In this document: positions 15,474 to 23,499 of the stretch, piece by piece
Numbering within the stretch: the stretch's first letter is position 1
Layout: the number at the start of each line of letters is the position of its first letter
From: OCS116 cluster bacterium AG-390-A19
Lineage (GTDB): Bacteria; Pseudomonadota; Alphaproteobacteria; MED-G09
DNA length: 39,964 nucleotides
Direction of reading: 5' to 3'
Assembly (NCBI GenBank): GCA_003278145.1
Contig: QCGV01000009.1
Location: forward strand, 1-39,964
Position numbers and translations under genes: made by a program
Notes under the pieces: model-generated
The model's input: the letters and a program-made list of their open reading frames with translations, nothing else
Databases searched by the model: none
What the model was told of the DNA's origin: nothing

Positions 15474-15810
15474 TAACAAGCTCTATAACATCATCTTCAG
15501 AAATAGAAAAATCTTCAATACATTCAACATTTATACTTATTTGACTTGGATCCCTTCTTCTAATGTGATGGGTGTATACACCACAAATTTTACAAAAAAA
15601 GTGTTGAGCAATTTTTTTATTCCATTTGTAAGAAATTAAAAAGTCCTCCCCATAAACTAAATTAAAATCTTCTTTACTAAGAAATTTCATAGTAATGGAT
15701 TTTTTTTTACACAGCGAACAATCACATTTATAAAAATTTTTAGAAAGACTATCAGCCTTTACCTTAAATTTAACTTTTTGACAGTGGCAATAGCCAATAA
15801 CTGAATTCAT
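15454..15810 (-). CDS. GFA/CENP-V domain zinc protein
   Basis: This 118-residue protein has the zinc motifs of the glutathione-dependent formaldehyde-activating (GFA) family: C8-H-C10, C29-D-C31-S-L-C34 and FC73-K-I-C76-GVY. Seven cysteines match the two-zinc sites of the fold. Only a few members are known to form S-hydroxymethylglutathione, so formaldehyde activity is not certain. It could fit formaldehyde released by Rieske demethylases nearby, and it is followed by an O6-alkylguanine repair gene, another guard against alkyl or formaldehyde-type damage. It lies 11 bases downstream of the MDR gene. Confidence 0.87.
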   Translation of the reverse strand: MNSVIGYCHCQKVKFKVKADSLSKNFYKCDCSLCKKKSITMKFLSKEDFNLVYGEDFLISYKWNKKIAQHFFCKICGVYTHHIRRRDPSQISINVECIEDFSISEDDVIELVNGSTHD

Positions 15811-15821
15811 ATTTTTTATCT

Positions 15822-16853
15822 TTAAACTTTAACAACAACCTTTCCAGTATTACTTCCGATAAAAAGTTTAGAATAGGCAGAAACCAAATTCTCTAAACCA
15901 TCAGTAATTTCAATAGGCAATTTTAAAAGACCTTCGTTGTCCCATTTCTCTAAAATTGGGTTTATTTCACCTTCTCTATGATAAAAATCTGGTGAGAAGA
16001 AACCCTCAAATCTTAGCCTTTTCATTAAAATAAGGTCATAATTATATGGTCCTGGTAAACGCTCTTTGGAGGCATAATTTTCTAATAAACCACACACGGC
16101 AATTACACCAAAATTTGCCATATTTTCTAAAACAGCATCTAAAGTTGAACCAGCCACATTATCAAAATAAACATTCACACCCTCAGGACAAAGATCTTTT
16201 AATTTATTTGATATATTTTCAGTTTTATAATTTATAGCTCCATCAAAACCATAATCATTGCATATTAGGTTACATTTCTCATCGCTTCCTGCAATTCCAA
16301 TAACTTTACAACCTGCAATTTTGGCAATTTGTCCTGCCATTAGTCCTGTGCACCCAGCAGCAGCTGATACAACAAAAGTATCACCAGCCTTAACTCTACC
16401 TGTATTAATAACTCCTACATAAGCAGTCCATCCATTAGCGCCATAAACACCTACATAATCTACTAAATCAATATTACTAGTATCAACTTTGCTTGGATAC
16501 ATTGAGGTTGGGTCTACCAATGAATAATCTGACCATTGGCCATACGATCTCAGAACATCACCTTTCTTATACTCTGGATGATTACTCTCTATAACTTCCC
16601 CTAAAACTGTTCCCATTAATTTTTCACCTATAGGAATTGGAGGTTGATATGAATCTTCTCTTTCTGTCATATACATTCTTGTTCCTGCATCCATTGATAG
16701 ATATTTATTTTTTGTAGCAAAACAACCTTCAGGAATAATTAGTTTGCTCTCCTCTTTTATCTCAAGGGCGTTCTCAAAGTCATTTCCTTCGGGTAATTTT
16801 TTCATAACCCAAAATCTGTTATTTACATCAATTTCAATCATTTTTTTTCCCAT
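15822..16853 (-). CDS. MDR-family NADP-dependent oxidoreductase (leukotriene B4 dehydrogenase-like)
   Basis: This 343-residue zinc-free medium-chain reductase has the motifs DAGTRMYM and SAAAGCTGLMAGQIAKIAGCKVIG, followed by VYFDNVAGSTLDAVLENM, typical of NADP-dependent alkenal/one oxidoreductases that reduce the double bond of alpha,beta-unsaturated ketones. The likely ATG is at 16853, seven bases after the stop of the YeiH-like gene. A second ATG four codons later has GGGA nearby. Its role in this region may be saturation of an enone produced during ring or side-chain breakdown. Confidence 0.92.
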   Translation of the reverse strand: MGKKMIEIDVNNRFWVMKKLPEGNDFENALEIKEESKLIIPEGCFATKNKYLSMDAGTRMYMTEREDSYQPPIPIGEKLMGTVLGEVIESNHPEYKKGDVLRSYGQWSDYSLVDPTSMYPSKVDTSNIDLVDYVGVYGANGWTAYVGVINTGRVKAGDTFVVSAAAGCTGLMAGQIAKIAGCKVIGIAGSDEKCNLICNDYGFDGAINYKTENISNKLKDLCPEGVNVYFDNVAGSTLDAVLENMANFGVIAVCGLLENYASKERLPGPYNYDLILMKRLRFEGFFSPDFYHREGEINPILEKWDNEGLLKLPIEITDGLENLVSAYSKLFIGSNTGKVVVKV

Positions 16854-16860
16854 TCTAAGC

Positions 16861-17802
16861 TCAATTCAATGTTACTATTATATAAGATATTGGAATTACA
16901 ACAAACCATAAACCAAGTGCAAAAAATAAGGATTTATAATTTAATTTTTTTAAATCTCTTATATTTGATTGTGACCCAATACAAAAAAGTCCAAAAAGTA
17001 ATATGTACTGGCTAATTATTCTAAAAATTAAAATAATATTTTCTTCAAAATTCAAAACTGAACCCAACAAAATTGCTAATAAAAAAAATACAATAAATTT
17101 TGGAAAACTAATCTTTGATTGAACATTTTTAAAAAGAATTCCTGAAATTAACACCAAAGGAACAATCCAAAGTGTTCTCAAAACCTTTAATGTTGCTGCT
17201 ACTTGAGCAGACTCATTACTAAATGAAAGCGCCGAAGCAATCACTGAGCTTGTATCATGTATAGCCAAAGCTGACCAAACACCAAATTGATAATTATTTA
17301 AATTTAGGTAATGACCAAAAATAGGAAAAAAAAATATTGCTATCGCATTTAATAAGAAAACAATAGTAATTGCAGAAAAAACTTGTTCTGGCCTAGCCTT
17401 CACTATTGGAGCAACAGCAGCAATTGCAGTTCCGCCACAAATTGCTGATCCTGCAGTTAATAAATAAGCAATATTTTTTTCAATTTTAAAAACTTTACTA
17501 AAAAAAAGACCAAGCAAGAATACTAAAATAACAAATAATGAAATCCAAACAAAGTAATCTAAACCGATATTAATTGCGTACGGAATATTTATGGTAAATC
17601 CTAAAAAAACAATTCCTAATTGAAGAGGGATTGATCCAATTTTTATAGATATATATTCTTTTGGTGGTTTTAAAAAAAATGAAAAAATCACACCTAAGAT
17701 TATTGATAATACGGCATTAGATGTGAGAAAAATAACAACTAGTGATAGTAACAAAAAAAAATTAATAGTTTTGGTTCTATAAACCAGCTGTTTGTCCTCC
17801 AT
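16861..17802 (-). CDS. YeiH/UPF0324-family membrane protein, putative sulfate or anion exporter
   Basis: This is a 313-residue polytopic protein with about nine to ten helices. Family signatures are LTAGSAICGGTAIAAVAPIV and WSALAIHDTSSVIASAL, which form re-entrant or ion-site motifs. Homologues are called putative sulfate exporters, but direct evidence is limited. The ATG at 17802 lies 23 bases inside the SDR gene. GGAGG falls just after it, so the start is ambiguous and translation may depend on coupling. Sulfite from a persulfide dioxygenase nearby gives a possible but unproven reason for an anion exporter. Confidence 0.87.
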   Translation of the reverse strand: MEDKQLVYRTKTINFFLLLSLVVIFLTSNAVLSIILGVIFSFFLKPPKEYISIKIGSIPLQLGIVFLGFTINIPYAINIGLDYFVWISLFVILVFLLGLFFSKVFKIEKNIAYLLTAGSAICGGTAIAAVAPIVKARPEQVFSAITIVFLLNAIAIFFFPIFGHYLNLNNYQFGVWSALAIHDTSSVIASALSFSNESAQVAATLKVLRTLWIVPLVLISGILFKNVQSKISFPKFIVFFLLAILLGSVLNFEENIILIFRIISQYILLFGLFCIGSQSNIRDLKKLNYKSLFFALGLWFVVIPISYIIVTLN

Positions 17803-18550
17803 CAACCGGTATTAACTGACCTGTGATAAATCTAGAAGAGTCTGATGCAAAAAAAACCATAACTGGTGCTAAATCTCTATCTGGGTCTCCATATTCCTGA
17901 CCAAGAGAAATAGGTACAGAATTCCTCCAATGAGATGCAATATTTTCTTCTTCAGTTGATCTCTCTCTGGCGGCATAATACATTGGCGTAGCCATAGCTG
18001 GAAGAATAGCATTAACCCTTATGTTATCTTTACCCCATGTACCTGATGCTGTTCTTGTCCATGAATGAACCGCACCTTTAGCTGCTGAATAAGCTGATGC
18101 ACTTGGCTCAGGTCTTAGTCCAGAAATAGAACCGAAATTTATTATGGAGCCGCCACCACTTTTTTTCATATATTTATATGCTATTTGATTTGTAAGCATT
18201 GTACCTTTTACATTTATTGAGAACATTAAGTCCCAATCTTCAACACTAACATCTGATGCATTAGATGCTCTTTGTATTGCTGCAGGGTGAGCAAGGACAT
18301 CTAAACCTCCGAGTATCTCAACAGCTTTTGTAAAAGATTCTTCAACACTAGACTTTTTGGATACATCAACATGAATATATGAACATTTTCCTGGGCCAGC
18401 ATTATTAGCTTTATTAGAAACTGATTCACCTGCCTCATCTGAAACATCCATTCCAACAACATTAGCTCCTGCCTCAACGTAGGCCTTTAAAGTAGCCTCA
18501 CCCATTCCTCTAGCTGATCCAGTTACAATAATTCTCTTGCCTTCCAACAT
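17777..18550 (-). CDS. Short-chain dehydrogenase/reductase
   Basis: This 257-residue classical SDR has TGSARGMG (10-17), catalytic N113, S141 or S143 in FGSISG, Y154 and K158 in YSAAK, and VDGGQTAGL at the end. The usual NNAG structural motif is replaced by H88-P-A-A, an odd change after a normal strand (GGLDVLA). D35 suggests NAD(H). AGGAG precedes the ATG. It sits 16 bases downstream of an NTF2-like gene and its end overlaps the YeiH-like gene. The substrate is unknown; related enzymes oxidise cyclic or steroid-like alcohols. Confidence 0.92.
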   Translation of the reverse strand: MLEGKRIIVTGSARGMGEATLKAYVEAGANVVGMDVSDEAGESVSNKANNAGPGKCSYIHVDVSKKSSVEESFTKAVEILGGLDVLAHPAAIQRASNASDVSVEDWDLMFSINVKGTMLTNQIAYKYMKKSGGGSIINFGSISGLRPEPSASAYSAAKGAVHSWTRTASGTWGKDNIRVNAILPAMATPMYYAARERSTEEENIASHWRNSVPISLGQEYGDPDRDLAPVMVFFASDSSRFITGQLIPVDGGQTAGL

Positions 18551-18566
18551 AATTTTCTCCTAAATT

Positions 18567-19028
18567 TTAACTAATTTGAAAAGGATCTTTTATAACACCT
18601 TGTTTTTGTTTTAATGGATTATCAAAAAGACATTGTTCTATTAAAACTGTATCAAAAAAAGCATGGAGTTCGATAATTTTCCCATCACGAATTTTAAAAA
18701 TTTCGCAGTAAGTTTGCTCATAATCCTCGCCATTCTTGCAAGGGCCTCCACCTTTCATTATACCAACTACTCTGTCATTTTCCGCAGCAATGATTTTCCA
18801 CTCTTTAGAAAATTTTACTTTCTCTGGAATAAGCTTTTCTAATAATTTTTGCCCTATCATTCCATTGCAGCAAGCATCTTTTCCATAAATTCTTCCTGAA
18901 ACTGGAGTACTGCCAAGCATATTGTAAACTACATCTTCGTGATGCATATCAAAAATAGTCTCAAAATCACTATCCGCTAATGCACGATACCATTTTTCAA
19001 TAAGCTCTTTGTTTTGTTTAACACCCAT
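18567..19028 (-). CDS. SnoaL/NTF2-like protein
   Basis: This 153-residue NTF2-like protein begins VKQNKELIEKWYRALADSDF, a typical helix-loop, then HHEDVVYNMLGSTPVSGRI with the HxxDVV and GRI patterns of the SnoaL family. It has YEQTYCEIFKIRDGKIIEL late in the sheet. Such proteins act as small-molecule isomerases, dehydratases, epoxide hydrolases or binding proteins. Its ATG directly follows the VOC stop (TAAATG), so the two are coupled. This one is less similar to the Rieske-linked pair at 10797 and 20129 than those are to each other. Confidence 0.85.
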   Translation of the reverse strand: MGVKQNKELIEKWYRALADSDFETIFDMHHEDVVYNMLGSTPVSGRIYGKDACCNGMIGQKLLEKLIPEKVKFSKEWKIIAAENDRVVGIMKGGGPCKNGEDYEQTYCEIFKIRDGKIIELHAFFDTVLIEQCLFDNPLKQKQGVIKDPFQIS

Positions 19029-19403
19029 TTAACTTAAACGATGGAGAGCGCATATTTTATTACCTGCTGGATCTCTTAAATATGCTAAGTAAATATTTGA
19101 GTCCTCTCTTACCCCTGGAGGATCTTCACAAGTTGAACCCCCATTTTCTAATCCAGCAGCATGCCAAGCGTCACCTGCCTCCTGACTGTCTACTGAGAAA
19201 CCAATAGTACTTCCATTACCTGGTCCAGCTGGGTTTCCATCAATTGGAACACTTATTGCAAAAATACCACTCTTTGTTGCATAAAAACATCTACCTTTGG
19301 GATCAATCACCCCGGGTGCATAACCAATAGCACCAAGAATAGCATCATAAAACTTTTTTGACTCTTCAATACTATTTGCACCGACCATTACATGACTAAA
19401 CAT
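19029..19403 (-). CDS. VOC-family protein (glyoxalase-like)
   Basis: This 124-residue VOC domain starts at MFSHVMVGANSIEESKKFY, the usual family start. The ATG at 19403 has GGAG six bases upstream, whereas an in-frame ATG four codons earlier lies inside that site. RDPAGNKICALHRLS is the terminal metal-binding strand region, although the usual final Glu is replaced (ICAL). The reaction is unknown; many such proteins protect against or process glutathione-linked aldehydes. It is part of the minus-strand run HAD, VOC, NTF2, SDR. Confidence 0.88.
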   Translation of the reverse strand: MFSHVMVGANSIEESKKFYDAILGAIGYAPGVIDPKGRCFYATKSGIFAISVPIDGNPAGPGNGSTIGFSVDSQEAGDAWHAAGLENGGSTCEDPPGVREDSNIYLAYLRDPAGNKICALHRLS

Positions 19404-19455
19404 TCTTTTCTCCATTAAAATTTAAGTAAAATATTATATATTTAAAAAATAAAGA

Positions 19456-20097
19456 CTATCTATAAATGACTTTAAATGCTCTCTCTTTTGCAATTTTTTT
19501 TAACTTTTCATCAGGATTTACAGCTATTGGAACACCACAGACTTCGAACATGGGTAAATCATTAATTGAGTCTGAGTAAAAAATAGAATCCTTAACTTCT
19601 ATATCATTAATATTACACCATTTTTCTACTGCTCTTACTTTTCCATCACTAAAGGTTGGCTCACCAGATAATTGACCAGTGAAAATATTATTTTTCAACT
19701 CTACTGGAGTGCCAATACTAGAGTCTATTTTAAAAAAATCTGCAAAGCCCTTAACGAGAAAATCATGTGATCCTGAAGCAATTAAAACTTTATCTGCAAA
19801 ACTTGCTTCATTAAGAAGATCTTTAGTTAAATTATCAGTCAAATCATGAATATTCTTTTGAATAAACTCTTCTATAAGATTATCTAGCTCTTCTCTTGTT
19901 AAGCCCATAATAGGTTTTTGGACAAAGGTAGAATATTCCTCAAAATCAAGAATTCCTTTACGATAGTCTAAGTCAAATCGATCAAGCTCCGCAGAGCTAT
20001 CATTCATTAAACCTTTAGAAGTCAGAAAAGTTATCCACTCTCTCTCACAGTCACCAGATAAAAGAGTGTCATCTAAATCAAAAATTATAAATTTCAT
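19456..20097 (-). CDS. HAD-IB-type phosphatase (SerB-like)
   Basis: This 213-residue HAD hydrolase has the nucleophile pair D7 and D9 in FDLDDTLL, the motif II IASGSHDF, a motif III Lys before VEKW, and motif IV YSDSINDLPMF. It belongs to the HAD subfamily IB, which includes phosphoserine phosphatase and related enzymes that dephosphorylate small molecules or lipid phosphates. Glu and Trp in the cap (CEREWITFLTSKGL) are common in the CicA-like group. The substrate is unassigned. It lies between the NTF2-like gene at 20129 and the VOC gene. Confidence 0.88.
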   Translation of the reverse strand: MKFIIFDLDDTLLSGDCEREWITFLTSKGLMNDSSAELDRFDLDYRKGILDFEEYSTFVQKPIMGLTREELDNLIEEFIQKNIHDLTDNLTKDLLNEASFADKVLIASGSHDFLVKGFADFFKIDSSIGTPVELKNNIFTGQLSGEPTFSDGKVRAVEKWCNINDIEVKDSIFYSDSINDLPMFEVCGVPIAVNPDEKLKKIAKERAFKVIYR

Positions 20098-20128
20098 CTA
20101 AAAATACCAATCCGAATAATATTAAAAT

Positions 20129-20536
20129 TTATTCACCATATAAATTGGTAAAAGATCTTTTTGCAAACTTCCATTCTCCATCCTCTAGAATACATATATC
20201 ATCATATTGCCCACAGGGTCTTAACTCCTGTCCATCAGTTAAAACAGCAGTTTCAATTGTATAACTTCTCATTTCAGCCTTATTGCCATTAATTTTTATA
20301 TAACCAGGTTGAGCAATCATATGGACAAAGGGGTAACCTTTCATAGCTTCAGTCCAAATATTTATTATATTTTCCTTCCCTTCGTTTTTTATATCAAGAT
20401 GTGGAATTTCCCATACAGCGTTTTGCGACCAAGTGCTTCCCCATAATTCAGAATCTCTTTGGTTAACTCCGTCACAATATTTATCTAAAAGTTCTCTGAT
20501 TCTTAATTTTTCTAATAATTCATTCATTTCTGCCAT
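20129..20536 (-). CDS. SnoaL/NTF2-like protein, second Rieske partner candidate
   Basis: This protein is 135 residues from the ATG at 20536, which has GGGAG at seven bases. The TTG five codons earlier is unsupported. It is a paralogue of the protein at 10797-11210: both share W-G-x-T-W at the first strand, KINGN, YTIE, GQY, and W-x-F-x-K-R. It is divergent from the Rieske gene at 20671. The fold is shared by oxygenase beta subunits, so it may be a partner of that enzyme or a downstream isomerase. It is the first gene of the minus-strand unit through HAD, VOC and SDR. Confidence 0.85.
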   Translation of the reverse strand: MAEMNELLEKLRIRELLDKYCDGVNQRDSELWGSTWSQNAVWEIPHLDIKNEGKENIINIWTEAMKGYPFVHMIAQPGYIKINGNKAEMRSYTIETAVLTDGQELRPCGQYDDICILEDGEWKFAKRSFTNLYGE

Positions 20537-20670
20537 TAAAAAATCTCCCAAAAAAATATAATGAAATAATACATATAAAAATGCTATAAAAATAATATAT
20601 TAAAAATATTTACTAAAAAGATAATTTGTTTTTTAATTATTATAGTTTCTATTTTTGCTAGGAGATATTT
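20537..20670. promoter_or_regulatory. Divergent intergenic region, NTF2-like and Rieske genes
   Basis: These 134 very A+T-rich bases separate two divergent starts. Each side has a clear ribosome-binding site (GGGAG before 20536 on minus, AGGAG before 20671 on +). Promoters for both units must lie here. TATAGT near 20641-20646 is a possible + strand -10 box, but I see no convincing -35 box. No hairpin, repeat or RNA gene was seen. Confidence 0.45.
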
Positions 20671-22083
20671 ATGAGTGAAAAAATAAATGATGAAGAAAAT
20701 AATGGAATAGATGGATCTGTTAGATCACCCTATACAAGCTATACTGAATATTTAGAAGAAGATGCTAAAGATGTTCCAGATTTCCTTATGGAAGAAAGTA
20801 ACGAATTTCTTGGCTCTGAAGATATACCAATTGATAGATATACATCAAAAGAATTTTTTCAAAAAGAAGCTGAATCTATGTGGACTAGGGTTTGGCAATT
20901 TGCATGCCGAGTTGAAGATATCCCTGAAGTTGGTGACAGTCTTGTTTATGACATATTAGATTATTCATTTATTATAGTAAGGTCAGATAAAGATACAATA
21001 AAAGGTTATTATAACTCTTGCCTTCACAGAGGTAGAAAACTTAAAACAGAAAGAGGCTTTGGTAAGGATATCGAATGCCCGTTTCATGGATTTTGTTGGA
21101 ATCTTGATGGCTCCCTTAAACACACACCTGCTCCATGGGATTTTCCTCATGTTAAAGCAGAGGAATGGAATTTACCTGAAGTTAGAGTAGATACGTGGCA
21201 AGGATTCGTATTCATAAATATGGATGATAACGCCATCCCCCTTCTAGAATATTTAGATCCACTTCCTGAGCACCATGAAAGATGGGATCTTGCAGACTGT
21301 AAAAAAGTTATCCATGTTTCTAAAGTTGTTCCAGGTAATTGGAAAACAGTTCAAGAAGCATTTATGGAAGCTTTTCATGCAACAAAAATACATCCAGAAA
21401 TTTTACCATTTCAAGCTGATGAGAATTCAAGATACGACCATTACGGGGATCATATGAATAGAAATTTGGCTCTCGTTGGAAAACCAGGTCCGCATTGTTG
21501 GCCTGTTGATGAACAAGAAATTTTAGATACAATTTTTTATGGTTCAGGAAGAGTATTTGATGAAGATAAGACATTAGTCCCTGATGGACAAGAGGCTAGA
21601 AAAATTGCAGCAGAAAAAATGAGAGAAGCATTTAGTGCGACAGATGGGCATGATTATTCTGATAAATCTGATGCCGAAATGCTAGATGCTTTAGTTTACA
21701 ATGTTTTTCCAAATTTTTCTCCATGGGGAGGGTTTCCTAGAAATCTTATTTATAGATTTAGACCAAATGGTAATAGACATGACTCCGCGATTATGGAGGC
21801 AATATTCCTTCAAAGGAATCATAAAGATCCAAAAAAACAAGAACCTTATGAACCTATTCCAATCCATTATTTGGATGAAGATCAAAATTGGGATGATGCA
21901 GAAGAATTAACCGGTATAGGTCTTATATTTGATCAAGATATGTCAAACATACCTGAGGTTGAAGCAGGAATTAGAGCATCAAAAAAAGGTAAATTAACCT
22001 ATGCCAATTACCAAGAAAGTAGATTAAGGCATTTTCATAAAACTATAGATAAATATATTGCAAAAGGCCCTCACAAACCATAA
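20671..22083 (+). CDS. Rieske ring-hydroxylating oxygenase, alpha subunit (Glu-bridge type)
   Basis: This 470-residue protein has the Rieske ligands C117-L-H119-R-G and C136-P-F-H139-G-F. The catalytic site is GNWKTVQEAFMEAFHATKIHP, giving iron ligands H236 and H241, and E229 where most relatives carry the bridging Asp. A bridging Glu is known in the carnitine-oxygenase group (CntA), so the difference may mark a subfamily. It also has a longer acidic N-terminus than the other two. Reductase and ferredoxin genes are absent. AGGAG precedes the ATG. It ends seven bases from the convergent acyltransferase gene. Confidence 0.94.
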   Translation: MSEKINDEENNGIDGSVRSPYTSYTEYLEEDAKDVPDFLMEESNEFLGSEDIPIDRYTSKEFFQKEAESMWTRVWQFACRVEDIPEVGDSLVYDILDYSFIIVRSDKDTIKGYYNSCLHRGRKLKTERGFGKDIECPFHGFCWNLDGSLKHTPAPWDFPHVKAEEWNLPEVRVDTWQGFVFINMDDNAIPLLEYLDPLPEHHERWDLADCKKVIHVSKVVPGNWKTVQEAFMEAFHATKIHPEILPFQADENSRYDHYGDHMNRNLALVGKPGPHCWPVDEQEILDTIFYGSGRVFDEDKTLVPDGQEARKIAAEKMREAFSATDGHDYSDKSDAEMLDALVYNVFPNFSPWGGFPRNLIYRFRPNGNRHDSAIMEAIFLQRNHKDPKKQEPYEPIPIHYLDEDQNWDDAEELTGIGLIFDQDMSNIPEVEAGIRASKKGKLTYANYQESRLRHFHKTIDKYIAKGPHKP

Positions 22084-22090
22084 TAGAAAA

Positions 22091-22696
22091 CTATGACTTT
22101 TGAGGTTTAATACCTGTAAAAGATTTATAATAATTTTGAATAAAAGCTAAGTCCTTTTCATTATCTCCTGTAGGATTGAAAATTTTTCCTATACCTATGC
22201 TTTTAGTAGGCGCATCTATAGAAATTAATAATATTTTTGACTGAGTTTGTTTTGCAATTCTTAGAAAACCTGTCTTCCATCTTTTTACTTTTTCTCTTGT
22301 ACCCTCTGGTGTCATTGCAATAACAATACTTTTTTCTTTTTTTACTATCTCAACAACATTCTCAATTAAAGTTGAAGGATTATCTCTGTATACAGGAATT
22401 CCCCCCAACCATTTAAAAAAACTCTTAAAACCAGGCTTAAAAATTGAATGCTTTCCTAGCCATCTAAGTTTAATATTTAGCCCAAAAATTGCCAACATTG
22501 CTAAAATAAAATCCCAATTAGAAGTGTGAGGTGCTGCAATTATAACAATTCTCTCTTCATCCGGAACCTCACCCTTAATGGCCCAACCAGAAATATTTAT
22601 TCCAAATCTAGCAATTTTTCTTAAAAATATAGATCGGCTTCCTCTTAATTTCTCAGGGATTTGATTTTCAGATATTCTTATAACTTTTTTTGACAA
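22091..22696 (-). CDS. PlsC-like 1-acyl-glycerol-3-phosphate acyltransferase family protein
   Basis: This 201-residue acyltransferase has the catalytic H57-x4-D62 in APHTSNWDF and the acceptor motif TPEGTRE (129-135). It matches the lysophospholipid acyltransferase family and would transfer an acyl group to a glycerophosphate or similar lipid at the inner membrane. The small size and GxxxxRD-like (GGIPVYRDN) sequence fit the branch often found as a stand-alone gene. The start is TTG with GAGG five bases upstream, and no in-frame ATG lies near. It is the last gene of the minus-strand run that begins at the NmrA-like gene. Confidence 0.88.
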   Translation of the reverse strand: MSKKVIRISENQIPEKLRGSRSIFLRKIARFGINISGWAIKGEVPDEERIVIIAAPHTSNWDFILAMLAIFGLNIKLRWLGKHSIFKPGFKSFFKWLGGIPVYRDNPSTLIENVVEIVKKEKSIVIAMTPEGTREKVKRWKTGFLRIAKQTQSKILLISIDAPTKSIGIGKIFNPTGDNEKDLAFIQNYYKSFTGIKPQKS

Positions 22697-22729
22697 TTCT
22701 TCCTCAAACTAAATTAAATGAAATTTTTA

Positions 22730-23494
22730 TTAATGATTCCACCAAGCCATATCGGAAAAAGCTCTAATATCAATCTCATGTGTCCATGTTGATCTGTGTT
22801 GTTTATAAAGATGAAAATATGTATCCGCAACATTCTCTGGAAGAACAAGACCATCGTTTTCCATCCCCTTTGTTTCTCTTAATTTTTGGTATAATTCTGG
22901 ACCCAAAACCTTTCCAAGAGTATCAGGTGCATCAACCATCCCATCAATAACAATATGAGCAATATGAATTCCCTTTTCAGAGAATTCAGCATTTAATGAT
23001 TGGCAAAGCATTCTTCTGCCACCCATTGCAGAGGCATGGGAATGTTGATTTTTATTTCCTCGCATTGCAGCGGTTGCTGAAGTAACAAGGATTGTTCCTT
23101 TTTTTCTTTTTTCCATAATAGGACAAATCGATTTTGCTAGTCTAAATAATCCAAGATTAGCAACCTTCCAACCCCACTCGAACTCTTTTAAAGTGGTTTC
23201 ATTAAGAAGCTTCATTCCTGCTTGAGCGCCTAAATTATAAACAACCACATCTATAGGGCCAATATTGGTTTCTATATTTTCTATAAGATCTTCAATAACA
23301 TTATCTTTTATAATATCAATTAAAAACCCAGTGGCAGAACCGCCATTATCCTCAATATTTTTAACTAGATTATTGAGACCTTTTTCATCAGTTCGTCGAC
23401 AAATACATAGATGAAAGCCCTCTTTGGAAAACTTTTTAGCAACATTACCGCCTATTCCGGCACCAGCTCCTAAAACTAGACATACTGGTTTCAT
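22730..23494 (-). CDS. SDR-family protein with atypical active site
   Basis: This protein is 254 residues from the ATG at 23494; the TTG four codons earlier lies inside the previous gene and is unlikely. The Rossmann loop LGAGAGIGGNVAKKF and VVVYNLGAQAG are intact. S139 is present in LVTSATAAM, but the usual YxxxK is missing: the aligned segment reads HSHASAMGGRR (151-161) with neither Tyr nor a Lys four later. It matches a branch of SDRs with HVAHVVIDG-like C-terminal text (here HIAHIVIDGMVD). It may not be a classical dehydrogenase and may use a different acid, or bind only. It starts five bases after the previous SDR. Confidence 0.87.
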   Translation of the reverse strand: MKPVCLVLGAGAGIGGNVAKKFSKEGFHLCICRRTDEKGLNNLVKNIEDNGGSATGFLIDIIKDNVIEDLIENIETNIGPIDVVVYNLGAQAGMKLLNETTLKEFEWGWKVANLGLFRLAKSICPIMEKRKKGTILVTSATAAMRGNKNQHSHASAMGGRRMLCQSLNAEFSEKGIHIAHIVIDGMVDAPDTLGKVLGPELYQKLRETKGMENDGLVLPENVADTYFHLYKQHRSTWTHEIDIRAFSDMAWWNH

Positions 23495-23499
23495 TTTTT

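Noticed and set aside
20537-20551. TTG start for the NTF2-like gene at 20551
   Set aside because: It lies beside the GGGAG site that serves the ATG at 20536, and the family start fits the latter.
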